From NCBI GenBank assembly GCA_027079365.1, contig JALWVW010000185.1:1-17423 (forward strand): 17,423 bases of DNA. Direction: 5' to 3'. Shown here piece after piece: positions 1 through 6,530 of the stretch. Every line of letters begins with the position of its first letter. Positions within the stretch are counted from its first letter, which is position 1. A program made the position numbers and the translations under genes. The DNA is from Campylobacteraceae bacterium (GTDB lineage Bacteria > Campylobacterota > Campylobacteria > Campylobacterales > Sulfurovaceae). The notes beneath the pieces are model-generated. The model did no database searches. It was not told the DNA's origin and saw only the letters and a list, made by a program, of their open reading frames with translations.

Positions 1-359
1 TTGAGATGAAGTGTATCCATATCCTCTACTCTGGAGATCACATAATAGACACCGTTAAACTCCCCACTCTCCTCTATGGACAAAATATCCTTGGCACTCT
101 GTACAATACAGAGCTTACTTCTATCCCTGCCTTCATCTGCACAAATGCCACAAAGCTCATCTTCACTCATATTGTGGCAGTGCAGACACTTTCGCACCGT
201 CTCTACTGCATCTTCGATCGCTTGTGCCAGCTTCACCCCTACGAAACCATCTTCGACAGCGATATGATAGGCCAACCGCACCGCACTTTTTTTACCAATT
301 CCAGGCAGCGCATGAAAAGCTTCGACCAGATTTTCAAAGGCTGCGATCTTATGCTTCAA
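1..359 (-). CDS. recR: Recombination protein RecR (partial, C-terminal part outside window)
   Basis: RecR is the DNA-binding clamp-like partner of RecO (and RecF) that helps load RecA at gaps in damaged DNA. About 119 residues are present. Visible are a helix-hairpin-helix segment with the motif LPGIGKKSA (residues 18-26), a four-cysteine zinc site (C58, C61, C70, C73, the last pair in LCGIC), and the beginning of the Toprim domain (from about residue 82). The remaining Toprim and C-terminal part, about 75-80 residues, lies beyond the left edge. No ATG fits the conserved N terminus; the best start is TTG at 357-359, giving MKHKIAAFENL. The start overlaps the last 11 bases of the upstream Dabb gene, so the two are probably translated from one message. 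The family assignment is secure; the start codon is less so. Confidence 0.93.
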   Translation of the reverse strand, partial: MKHKIAAFENLVEAFHALPGIGKKSAVRLAYHIAVEDGFVGVKLAQAIEDAVETVRKCLHCHNMSEDELCGICADEGRDRSKLCIVQSAKDILSIEESGEFNGVYYVISRVEDMDTLHL

Positions 360-639
360 AATCCACCACTTTGGTATATTCTGCTACTGTTTTGATATAT
401 TCCACTACTTTAAGATGCTCTGGGTGTGTCGCATAGAAGTCCAGATCCTCCCTACTCTCAAAATGGCTGATCAGTACCATATCCATCGCGCGCTCCTCTT
501 GAGCAAAGTTGAGCCCTACTTTCATATTTAAAAGACCGGGAACCAGATCGACAAGTTGTTCTATCTGTTGTTTAACCTCTTGCTTTATTACTTCAGATGT
601 TCCTTTGTTGAATTGAAACATCACAATATGCATGACCAT
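349..639 (-). CDS. Dabb (stress-responsive alpha/beta barrel) domain protein
   Basis: A 96-residue protein that fills one Dabb domain (dimeric alpha-beta barrel, the ferredoxin-like fold of PF07876). Typical marks are the N-terminal strand MHIVMFQF, a central LVPGLLNMKVG segment, and the late motif FYATHPEHLKVVEYI. Members of this family often form dimers; substrates are mostly unknown, so no reaction is assigned. An in-frame ATG exists 13 codons upstream (at 678), but it lies inside the likely -10 box (677-682). The ATG at 637-639 has an AGGAG ribosome-binding site six bases ahead, so it is the better start. The stop overlaps recR by 11 bases, suggesting a two-gene operon. Confidence 0.85.
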   Translation of the reverse strand: MVMHIVMFQFNKGTSEVIKQEVKQQIEQLVDLVPGLLNMKVGLNFAQEERAMDMVLISHFESREDLDFYATHPEHLKVVEYIKTVAEYTKVVDFEA

Positions 640-676
640 GAAGTACTCCTTTGGGGCATCTCTAATTTCGTTTGCC

Positions 677-682
677 ATTATA
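677..682 (-). promoter_or_regulatory. -10 box of the Dabb-recR operon
   Basis: The minus strand reads TATAAT here, about 31 bases (from the expected start of transcription near 670) ahead of the Dabb start codon at 639. No good -35 box is seen, which is common in Campylobacterota. The upstream in-frame ATG at 676-678 overlaps this box and so would not be on the transcript. Confidence 0.6.
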
Positions 683-696
683 TCAAAATAATATGG

Positions 697-702
697 TAAA
701 AT
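697..702 (+). promoter_or_regulatory. -10 box of dnaJ
   Basis: TAAAAT on the plus strand, about 80 bases ahead of the dnaJ start, divergent from and only 15 bases away from the Dabb -10 box. A TTGCCA lies upstream but with an over-long 19-base spacer, so the -35 is unconvincing. Confidence 0.4.
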
Positions 703-782
703 GCCGAAATTCTCTCTAGTAAATTTTGAACCCGGATGAGGTTTGGCAGAGAGTAATGTTTATATCCATACAGAGGAAGCAC

Positions 783-1907
783 ATGACACTTGACTACTAT
801 GAAGTACTTGAAGTAAGCAGAGATGCCGCAGGCGCTGAGATCAAAAAATCTTACCGAAAGCTGGCGATCAAATACCACCCAGACAAGAATCCAGGAGACA
901 AAAAAGCAGAAGAGCGCTTCAAACTGATCAATGAAGCCTATGATGTACTAGGAAAAGAGGAGAAACGACGCATCTATGACCAGTATGGTAAAGAGGGGCT
1001 AGAACGGCAGGGTGCAGGCTTCCATGCCAACAGTATGGATGATATCATGGATGTCTTCAACTCCATGTTCGGTGGAGGATTCGGAGGAGGATTCTCAGGA
1101 CAGGGACAGCAGAGGGATCCCTCTGCCAAGTACGCGCTAGATTTTGAGATCACGCTGGATCTTCCTTTTAATGAAGCCGTATTTGGTGTAGAAAAAGAGA
1201 TCACACTTAGCTATAAGGCTCCGTGTGCATCCTGCCACGGTACAGGTGCCAAAGAGGGGAAAATGCAGCCATGTGGCTACTGTGAGGGGCGCGGGCAAGT
1301 AGTGATGAGGCAAGGATTCATGACCTTTGCACAAGAGTGTCCCAAGTGCCAAGGCAGTGGACAGATGGCGCAGGAGGACTGCCACGCTTGTCATGGTGCA
1401 GGATACACTACCCATGAGCAAACCGTAAAGTTCGCCGTACCCGCAGGCATAGATACAGGCAACAGACTGCGAGTTGCAGGCTACGGCAATGAGAATAAAC
1501 ATGGACAGAGAGGCGATCTCTATGTCACCTTTCAAGTTGAGGAAGATGAGCACTTTGTGCGAGATGGCAATGATATCTATATCGTTGTACCTGTCTTTTT
1601 TACACAGTGTATCTTAGGAGAGACCATCACTATTCCTTCGCTTGATGGCGAACTTGAATTACATCTCAAGGAAGGAACCAGAGACAAAGAGCAGTTTGTT
1701 TTCAAAGGAAAGGGAGTAGCAGATGTACATTCCGGACGCAAAGGGCATCTAATAGCTCAGGTCAAGATGATTCTTCCTAACAAAATCACCGAAGAACAAA
1801 AAGGGATGCTTAAAGCCATACAGGAGAGTTACGGTGTTGAAAGCCGTCCACATAAAAGTAATTTTGAAAGTACATTTGAGAGAATAAAAGGATGGTTCAA
1901 GGGGTAA
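783..1907 (+). CDS. dnaJ: Chaperone DnaJ (Hsp40, type I)
   Basis: Cytoplasmic co-chaperone that delivers unfolded proteins to DnaK and stimulates its ATPase. The 374-residue product has the full type I layout: J domain (residues 3-70) with HPD at 32-34, a Gly/Phe-rich linker (about 95-110), a zinc-binding region with four CxxCxGxG-type motifs (starting at C148, C164, C186 and C200), and two C-terminal substrate-binding barrels. The chosen ATG has GAGGAAG seven bases upstream; the extra 19 codons possible upstream do not resemble the family. No dnaK or grpE neighbour is present here. The gene ends against a hairpin shared with the convergent HU gene. Confidence 0.97.
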   Translation: MTLDYYEVLEVSRDAAGAEIKKSYRKLAIKYHPDKNPGDKKAEERFKLINEAYDVLGKEEKRRIYDQYGKEGLERQGAGFHANSMDDIMDVFNSMFGGGFGGGFSGQGQQRDPSAKYALDFEITLDLPFNEAVFGVEKEITLSYKAPCASCHGTGAKEGKMQPCGYCEGRGQVVMRQGFMTFAQECPKCQGSGQMAQEDCHACHGAGYTTHEQTVKFAVPAGIDTGNRLRVAGYGNENKHGQRGDLYVTFQVEEDEHFVRDGNDIYIVVPVFFTQCILGETITIPSLDGELELHLKEGTRDKEQFVFKGKGVADVHSGRKGHLIAQVKMILPNKITEEQKGMLKAIQESYGVESRPHKSNFESTFERIKGWFKG

Positions 1908-1923
1908 AGAGAGAGAAAGGAAA

Positions 1924-1948
1924 CACTATCTATACAATGTAGATAGTG
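1924..1948. terminator. Shared terminator hairpin between dnaJ and HU
   Basis: A perfect 9-bp stem (1924-1932 with 1940-1948), plus a possible wobble pair, lies between the convergent stops. On the minus strand it is followed by a pyrimidine-rich run (TTTCCTTTCTCTC), and on the plus strand by an AT-rich stretch after a short gap. It probably ends both transcripts, more convincingly the HU one. Confidence 0.6.
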
Positions 1949-1958
1949 CCTGAAGAAA

Positions 1959-2237
1959 TTATTTTGCCACAGCGTCTTTGATCGTTTTACCAAATTTGAA
2001 CTTTGGTGCAGTATGTGCTGCTTTTGTATAAGTCTTATCTGTACCAGGAATCTTACCAGTCTTTTTCGCTACTTTGGCAGTAGAAAATGTACCAAATCCT
2101 ACCAAGGATACAGACTCTTTCTTTTTCAATGCTGCTGTCACGGAATCAGTAAATGCTTTTACTGCTCTCTCTGCTGCTGCTTTACTGTCAAAACCACCAT
2201 TTTTCTGTACCAACTCAACAAACTCTGCTTTTGTCAT
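1959..2237 (-). CDS. hup: HU family DNA-binding protein
   Basis: A 92-residue nucleoid protein of the HU/IHF family, which binds and bends DNA as a dimer. It starts MTKAEFVELV, has the VSLVGFGTFS core strand typical of HU, and an arm region around the GKIPGTDKTY segment followed by the C-terminal FGKTIKDAV helix. Lysine is abundant, as expected. The ATG is preceded by AAGGAAG. A TATAAT box lies about 30 bases upstream, so the gene can be transcribed on its own. Full-length for the family; the arm carries G-K-I-P-G in place of the commoner RNP-type tip (RNPQTG), so an HU variant rather than IHF is likely. Confidence 0.93.
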   Translation of the reverse strand: MTKAEFVELVQKNGGFDSKAAAERAVKAFTDSVTAALKKKESVSLVGFGTFSTAKVAKKTGKIPGTDKTYTKAAHTAPKFKFGKTIKDAVAK

Positions 2238-2266
2238 TTTATCTTCCTTTTTGTAATAGATGGGGC

Positions 2267-2272
2267 ATTATA
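2267..2272 (-). promoter_or_regulatory. -10 box of the HU gene
   Basis: Minus-strand TATAAT in the context TGTTATAATG, about 30 bases ahead of the HU start codon. No recognisable -35 box. The rest of 2273-2412 shows only AT-rich sequence between the tRNA and this promoter. Confidence 0.65.
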
Positions 2273-2412
2273 ACACAATAGTCTCTTAAATACAGATAAA
2301 AACAGTGCAATAGTCACCAATTTATGCCGCATCGTGAGAAAATATAAAGACTTATCTGCTGTTTTTGACTTTTATTTGACTTTTTTATGCTAGGGGAAGA
2401 AGTGGTAAATTA

Positions 2413-2498
2413 TGGTGCGGCAGAGAGGATTTGAACCTCCACGGGCTTGCGCCCACCAGCCCCTCAAGCTGGCGTGTCTACCGTTCCACCACTGCCGC
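2413..2498 (-). tRNA. tRNA-Leu (anticodon GAG)
   Basis: An 86-base class II tRNA with CCA encoded. The acceptor stem pairs GCGGCAG (2492-2498) with CTGCCGC (2417-2423), followed by discriminator A and CCA. The anticodon stem is CCAGC/GCTGG with loop TTGAGGG, giving anticodon GAG, which reads CUC and CUU. The long variable arm is a GGGC stem closed by a GCAA loop, and the T arm has TTCAAAT as loop. It sits 91 bases behind atpE on the same strand and may be co-transcribed with it. Confidence 0.95.
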
Positions 2499-2507
2499 AT
2501 GGAATTA

Positions 2508-2523
2508 AGATACTGTTGTATCT
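2508..2523 (-). other. Small hairpin just ahead of the tRNA
   Basis: A perfect 6-bp stem (AGATAC/GTATCT) with a 4-base loop, ten bases upstream of the tRNA 5' end. It may help precursor processing; there is no T run, so it is not a clear terminator. Confidence 0.3.
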
Positions 2524-2540
2524 GGTAGTACTTCTGATGA

Positions 2541-2566
2541 AGTGGACGGAATTGTACCCATCCACT
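2541..2566 (-). other. Hairpin in the atpE-tRNA spacer
   Basis: On the minus strand AGTGGATGG pairs with CCGTCCACT (9 bp including one G-T wobble) around an 8-base loop. No T tract follows. The wobble would be an A-C mismatch on the plus strand, so the structure, if real, belongs to the atpE-tRNA transcript. Confidence 0.4.
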
Positions 2567-2574
2567 CCTTAAAG

Positions 2575-2592
2575 TAGGCTAAGATTAGCCTA
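2575..2592 (-). terminator. Possible atpE terminator hairpin
   Basis: An inverted repeat TAGGCTAA/TTAGCCTA covers the atpE stop codon and is followed on the minus strand by CTTTAAGG. The T run is short, so termination would be partial, allowing read-through into the tRNA. Confidence 0.4.
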
Positions 2593-2895
2593 GAGGAAAG
2601 GGTTCGCGTAAAGCGCGATCAGTGCAATAACCAGCGTATAGATAACCTGTGCTTCGATCATTGCCAATGCAATAAACATTGTTGTCATCAATTTACCACC
2701 AAGACCAGGGTTTCTTGCAGTACCTGCAATCGTTGCAGCCGCAGTATGACCCATACCGATTGCGCCACCCAGAGCAGCCAAACCGAGACCGACACCTGCA
2801 GCTACTACAGAGTAGGCTTTGATCATAGAAGCGCCCTCTTCACCAGCAAACGCAACAGCACCTAGTGCCAAGAAAAGTAGAAAAAACTTTTTCAT
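2590..2895 (-). CDS. atpE: ATP synthase F0 subunit c
   Basis: Membrane ring subunit of F1F0 ATP synthase that carries ions across the inner membrane. The 101-residue product has an N-terminal hydrophobic, signal-like segment (residues 1-18, ending AFAGEE), a first Gly/Ala-rich membrane helix (about 27-50), the cytoplasmic loop with RNP at 61-63, and a second helix with the ion-binding Glu81 in ALAMIEAQVIY. The first helix lacks the Gln, and the second helix the adjacent Ser/Thr, of Na+-type rings, so protons are the likely ion (inference). An N-terminal extension and a location away from the main atp operon are known in this phylum. The ATG is preceded by AAGGAATT and overlaps the stop of a possible 38-codon ORF. 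Confidence 0.95.
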   Translation of the reverse strand: MKKFFLLFLALGAVAFAGEEGASMIKAYSVVAAGVGLGLAALGGAIGMGHTAAATIAGTARNPGLGGKLMTTMFIALAMIEAQVIYTLVIALIALYANPFL

Positions 2896-3008
2896 TTTAA
2901 TTCCTTTTGAATAGTGAGTTTAAAGTCCTCGTCGACTTGCCATTCAGATCCGTTCGGATAGCGTAAACAGTCTTGTGCCATCTGTACCAATACTGCCAAC
3001 AGAGACAT
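2892..3008 (-). CDS. Candidate 38-residue ORF coupled to atpE
   Basis: Directly ahead of atpE an ATG at 3006-3008 opens a 38-codon frame whose TGA overlaps the atpE ATG as ATGA, the classic arrangement for translational coupling. A GGCGG stretch lies six bases before its start, and a TATAAT box at 3054-3059 would begin transcription about 39 bases upstream. The product starts MSLLAVLVQMAQDCLRYPNG and then becomes acidic to mixed in charge; there is no clear membrane helix and I do not recognise a family. It could instead be chance open frame within an untranslated leader of about 150 bases. Codon use is unremarkable. Confidence 0.35.
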   Translation of the reverse strand: MSLLAVLVQMAQDCLRYPNGSEWQVDEDFKLTIQKELK

Positions 3009-3053
3009 AAATGCCGCCTGTTTCCCTACTTATCACCCAAATATGACGGCATT

Positions 3054-3059
3054 ATTATA
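3054..3059 (-). promoter_or_regulatory. -10 box of the atpE transcript
   Basis: Minus-strand TATAAT in GGTATAATAATG, giving a leader of roughly 150 bases before atpE. No recognisable -35 box. The long leader contains the candidate 38-codon ORF. Confidence 0.55.
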
Positions 3060-3122
3060 CCAAAGAACAGTTTAAGGATGCCTCTAACAATAGGTGATAC
3101 CCACATATGAATCTATTTATGA

Positions 3123-3128
3123 TAGAAT
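3123..3128 (+). promoter_or_regulatory. -10 box of the L,D-transpeptidase-like gene
   Basis: TAGAAT on the plus strand, 29 bases ahead of the preferred start codon at 3158. It lies downstream of the open-frame ATG at 3107, which supports the later start. Confidence 0.4.
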
Positions 3129-3157
3129 TATCCAAATACATACACAAAGACATATAT

Positions 3158-3685
3158 ATGAAGAAGATACTATTATCCCTACTGTTGCTAAGCAGTCTTC
3201 TCTTTTCTAAAGAAGTGGTTCCGCTCAGCCTTACAAAGTTTAAAGTAGGTCAACGCATTACGAATCTAAAAGGTCAGGAATTTATCGTGGTCTCCGTCCG
3301 TGAGCGAGGCAGTGACGGTAGGTTTTATGCCGTAGACAGGGATGGTGTGGTCTGGTGGAGCGGTGCGATTACCTCCGGTGCAGATGACTTCAAAACCCCC
3401 TCAGGCATCTATAATGTCAAATACAAAAAGCGCTTCCATATGTCCTCTGCCTATCCTTCTGAAAATGGTGTGAACAATATGGACTGGAGTATCTTTTTTA
3501 CCAATCAGGGGCATGCACTGCATCAGGGAAGTACAGATTGGATGAGTCACGGCTGCATCCACATCGACCCCAAAGAGATACAGACGATCTTTCACTGGGC
3601 GCATCCGGGAATGAAAATCATCATCACCAGAAAGTCCTATATGCCTTTTGCAAGAAAGGATCTCCTGAAATTCAATATTCGCTAG
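3158..3685 (+). CDS. Secreted L,D-transpeptidase family (YkuD-type) protein
   Basis: A 175-residue exported protein with a YkuD catalytic domain. Such enzymes use a cysteine to cut or link peptidoglycan stem peptides at the L,D bond in the periplasm. The start at 3158 gives a classical signal peptide (MKKILLSLLL..., likely cut near residue 17); a start at 3107 would bury it behind 17 residues. The active-site region has His122 in ALHQG and Ser130-His131-Gly132-Cys133, with Cys133 the expected nucleophile. After the Cys the sequence is IHI, where most family members have IR followed by a hydrophobic residue. The ribosome-binding site is weak. It diverges from atpE and ends 12 bases short of the pnp stop. 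Whether it is a transpeptidase or carboxypeptidase cannot be told from sequence. Confidence 0.85.
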   Translation: MKKILLSLLLLSSLLFSKEVVPLSLTKFKVGQRITNLKGQEFIVVSVRERGSDGRFYAVDRDGVVWWSGAITSGADDFKTPSGIYNVKYKKRFHMSSAYPSENGVNNMDWSIFFTNQGHALHQGSTDWMSHGCIHIDPKEIQTIFHWAHPGMKIIITRKSYMPFARKDLLKFNIR

Positions 3686-3686
3686 C

Positions 3687-3728
3687 AGAGTTGGCTGCTA
3701 CAGAAAATATTCCTCTGTTGCCAACTCT
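3687..3728. terminator. Hairpin at the convergent pnp / transpeptidase ends
   Basis: A perfect 9-bp outer stem (AGAGTTGGC, 3687-3695, with GCCAACTCT, 3720-3728) and an inner 5-bp stem (3700-3704 with 3714-3718) enclose the pnp stop codon. No T run follows on either strand, so it may protect 3' ends or stop both converging transcripts only in part. Confidence 0.45.
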
Positions 3729-5878
3729 ACCTTCTTGCCCTTCTGCTCCAGCACTACCACTGCGATCTCATCCCCTTCACTGTAAAGAGAGTGTAGATCA
3801 TTCACGCGCTCTTTTCTTACCTTTGAGATATGTAGCAGTGCATCAAATCCATCCGGCATTTCAACAAACATACCGAAGTCCACAATCTTTTTGATTGTGC
3901 CCTGATAGGTTTCACCTATGGTGTACTGCATCTGCTTTTTGACCGGTGCCGAGGCGATAGAGGTGATATGCTCTCTGGCTGCAGCCACTTTCTCCTTGTC
4001 ACTGCCCGCTACTTTGACGCCACCTGCATCCCTGTCCAGATCAATTGTTACACCAAACTTTTCAATAATTTCGCGGATCGTAGCACCGGCCTTGCCAATG
4101 ATATCTACAATCTTGGAGGGGTCTATATGAAAAAATTCAACACTAGGCAGTGCGCCGCTCGGTGTGATCTCTTCGGCTGCTTCTTCCATAAGCGCAAGGA
4201 TATGTAGTCGCCCCTTCTTGGCCTGCATCAGTGCCTCTTTGAGAATAGAGAGCTCCAATCCACCCAGTTTGATATCCATCTGCATCGCGGTAATACCATC
4301 TGCCGTACCGGTGATTTTGAAATCCATATCACCATCATGATCCTCCAGACCCATGATATCAGAAAGTATCGCATACTTTTCATCCTCCATCACCAATCCC
4401 ATAGCGATCCCAGAAACCAGCTTCTGCGTCTCCACATCTGCTGCCCTGAGGGCCAACGAGCCTCCACAAACTGTGGCCATAGAGGAAGAGCCATTGCTCT
4501 CCAATATCTCAGATACCAGTCGGATCGTCCCCTCATGCCGTACATCTATCGTAGGCTCCAGCGCCCGCTTGGCAAGATTGCCATGTCCCAGCTCCCTGCG
4601 ACCCGGTGCTCCGATGAACTTCGCTTCTCCTACAGCATAGCCGGGGAAATTATAATGCACCATAAAACGCTCATAGCGTGACTCTTTGTCTGTAATAAGC
4701 TCATAGGACTGTGCATCCCTGCTGTCCCCCAGCGTGGCAGCGACCAATGCCTGGGTCTGGCCACGGGTAAAAAGACAGGAGCCGTGCACAGAGGGGAGAA
4801 GGTTGGTCTCGATCGTAATGGGTCGCACCTCGTCCAGTGCCCGACCGTCTGCCCGACTATGTTGATCCAAGATCAACTCTCTGACCACTGTTCTTTTGTA
4901 GGACTCCAGTGCTCGGGAAACTTCTTCTTTTTCCGCTGTCTCCCCTGCTTGTACTTTGGCCTCCATGACAGCATTGCGTACCTTTTTGAGTGCGGTACTT
5001 CGTTCGCTCTTTGCCATGGACTGCACGGCTGCCTCTACTTCTGCTTTGAAGTGTGAGGCGATATAGGCATAGAGGGCATTGTCTGCATCTGTCTCTACTA
5101 CTGGAAGCGCCAATGCTTCTCTCTGTAGTGGCTCAAATGTTTCCTTGTATTTGAAGGTTAGTTCAGAGATAGCATCTTGTGCCATACTGACCGCCTCCAG
5201 CAGTATCTCCTCCTCCAACTCATTGCACTCATGATGCTCCAAGACAATAGGCATCTCTGCCATGGCACTACCTATCACATCATCCACGATCTCCGAAGCC
5301 AATGTGCGCATCTCTATCATCAGGATATCTTCACCTGATCCAACCACCAGCAGATCCAGTGTGCCCTCTTCCAGTGCTGTATTGCTTGGATTCAGCAGCA
5401 GCGTATCTCCAGACTTTCCTATCCTGACTGCTGCAATACTCTTTGAGACCGGCGTATCTGAGACAAACAGTGCAGCTGAGGCTGCATGCAATGCTGCCAC
5501 CTGCATGTCTACCTCGCTGTCACTACTGAGTACCGTCACTGCAATTGCAACAGGATAGTAGAAACCTTTGGGAAACAAAGGTCTCAAAGAGCGGTCTATG
5601 ATACGCGAAGTCAGGGTTTCAAAATCACCAGGTTTGGTCTCTCTCTTGATAAACCCTCCAGGTATTTTTGCTGCTGCATAGGACTTCTCGATATACTGCA
5701 CTGTCAGCGGAAGAAAATCCTCTTCTACTGCGGTCTCGTCTATCGCAACTGTTGCCAGAAGCACAGCCTTTCCTTGCCGATAAAGCACTGCACCGCTTGC
5801 CTGTTTTGCAACCTTGTTGAAGGTATAGCCCTCTTTGATATTGGCACTTTCTATCTCTATGGTTTTTTCATTTGTCAC
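3698..5878 (-). CDS. pnp: Polyribonucleotide nucleotidyltransferase (PNPase)
   Basis: Phosphate-dependent 3'-5' exoribonuclease of the RNA degradation machinery, a trimeric cytoplasmic enzyme. The 726-residue product has both RNase PH domains (about 15-145 and 345-555) around a helical segment, then a KH domain (about 583-640, loop GKAG at 595-598) and an S1 domain (about 655-722). The second core carries SNGSSSMATVCGG (461-473) and the metal-binding stretch SDIMGLEDHDGDMDF (506-520). The start is GTG at 5876-5878, with AAGGA ten bases ahead; no early ATG is in frame. The GTG overlaps the end of the preceding gene by 11 bases, and the gene closes a purD-to-pnp overlap series. Confidence 0.97.
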   Translation of the reverse strand: MTNEKTIEIESANIKEGYTFNKVAKQASGAVLYRQGKAVLLATVAIDETAVEEDFLPLTVQYIEKSYAAAKIPGGFIKRETKPGDFETLTSRIIDRSLRPLFPKGFYYPVAIAVTVLSSDSEVDMQVAALHAASAALFVSDTPVSKSIAAVRIGKSGDTLLLNPSNTALEEGTLDLLVVGSGEDILMIEMRTLASEIVDDVIGSAMAEMPIVLEHHECNELEEEILLEAVSMAQDAISELTFKYKETFEPLQREALALPVVETDADNALYAYIASHFKAEVEAAVQSMAKSERSTALKKVRNAVMEAKVQAGETAEKEEVSRALESYKRTVVRELILDQHSRADGRALDEVRPITIETNLLPSVHGSCLFTRGQTQALVAATLGDSRDAQSYELITDKESRYERFMVHYNFPGYAVGEAKFIGAPGRRELGHGNLAKRALEPTIDVRHEGTIRLVSEILESNGSSSMATVCGGSLALRAADVETQKLVSGIAMGLVMEDEKYAILSDIMGLEDHDGDMDFKITGTADGITAMQMDIKLGGLELSILKEALMQAKKGRLHILALMEEAAEEITPSGALPSVEFFHIDPSKIVDIIGKAGATIREIIEKFGVTIDLDRDAGGVKVAGSDKEKVAAAREHITSIASAPVKKQMQYTIGETYQGTIKKIVDFGMFVEMPDGFDALLHISKVRKERVNDLHSLYSEGDEIAVVVLEQKGKKVELATEEYFL

Positions 5879-6530
5879 GATGTATGATCCTTTCTAGTTC
5901 GGAAAACGCTGGTCTTTCCAGATTTTCATAATAGTATTCTATCGAAATATAGTCTCTAATCCGATAAGGGCAGAAAATCCCATCACTGATCTGCACCAGA
6001 CTTTCATAGGAGAACAGATCCATCACAGGTGTGGCAATATATACATTTTTGGCACCTTTACCAATCATCGATTTGATCGCAACTACTGCCGTAAAATCTG
6101 TTTCGACACACTCATCTACCAGCAAGACCAGCTTGTTGGATACAGACTGGAGCGTACCACCTTTTCTATACTTGTACAGGTGGCTTAATATCTTATCATC
6201 ATAGACTCTTTTTGCTTCATTGTATACGAACTCTTTACTGATATCAAATGCCTCTATTAGGGCACCATGGATCACCATTTCCTGTGTTTCACTGACTTTC
6301 GCAATAGCTAGCTCAGGATTGTTTGGTGCCATAACCGATTCGATCAGAAGGATATCCATCTGTATACCCAATTGCTGTGCAATATAATCTGCAATCAACA
6401 CGCCTCCCTCACTCAAGGCTATCACGATTGCCTCATTGGCAAGAAACAGGTCTCCAGGAATCATTTCATAAAGTTTCCTGGCTGCATCTTCTCTATCTTG
6501 AAAATAATTATGGTTCAAATTTTTTGGCAT
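5868..6530 (-). CDS. COG1926-like phosphoribosyltransferase-fold protein with altered PRPP loop
   Basis: A 220-residue protein with the type I phosphoribosyltransferase fold. The start resembles the COG1926 group (FQDREDAARKL, residues 10-20), as do ALSEGGVLIADYIAQQLG (38-55) and APNNPELAIAKVSE (68-81). The region that should bind PRPP, normally V-D-D-G-x-A-T-G-x-T, reads VDECVETDFT (138-147): the acidic pair and two Thr remain but both glycines are lost. The protein may therefore bind a nucleotide poorly or have another role; no substrate is assigned. GGAG lies six bases before the ATG. It overlaps the J-domain gene by 23 bases and pnp by 11, implying tight co-translation. Confidence 0.75.
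   Translation of the reverse strand: MPKNLNHNYFQDREDAARKLYEMIPGDLFLANEAIVIALSEGGVLIADYIAQQLGIQMDILLIESVMAPNNPELAIAKVSETQEMVIHGALIEAFDISKEFVYNEAKRVYDDKILSHLYKYRKGGTLQSVSNKLVLLVDECVETDFTAVVAIKSMIGKGAKNVYIATPVMDLFSYESLVQISDGIFCPYRIRDYISIEYYYENLERPAFSELERIIHRDK

Noticed and set aside
726..782. Nineteen extra N-terminal codons for dnaJ
   Set aside because: They do not match the family, and the ATG at 783 has a proper ribosome-binding site and yields the standard J-domain start.
2290..2370. Matching CAGATAA / TTATCTG and AAAACAG / CTGTTTT segments upstream of the HU gene
   Set aside because: The two pairs are in the wrong order to form one hairpin and are widely separated.
2354..2400. Two TTGACTTTT repeats on the plus strand near the tRNA, as -35 boxes of an antisense promoter
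   Set aside because: No -10 box falls at a suitable spacing; the region is simply T-rich.
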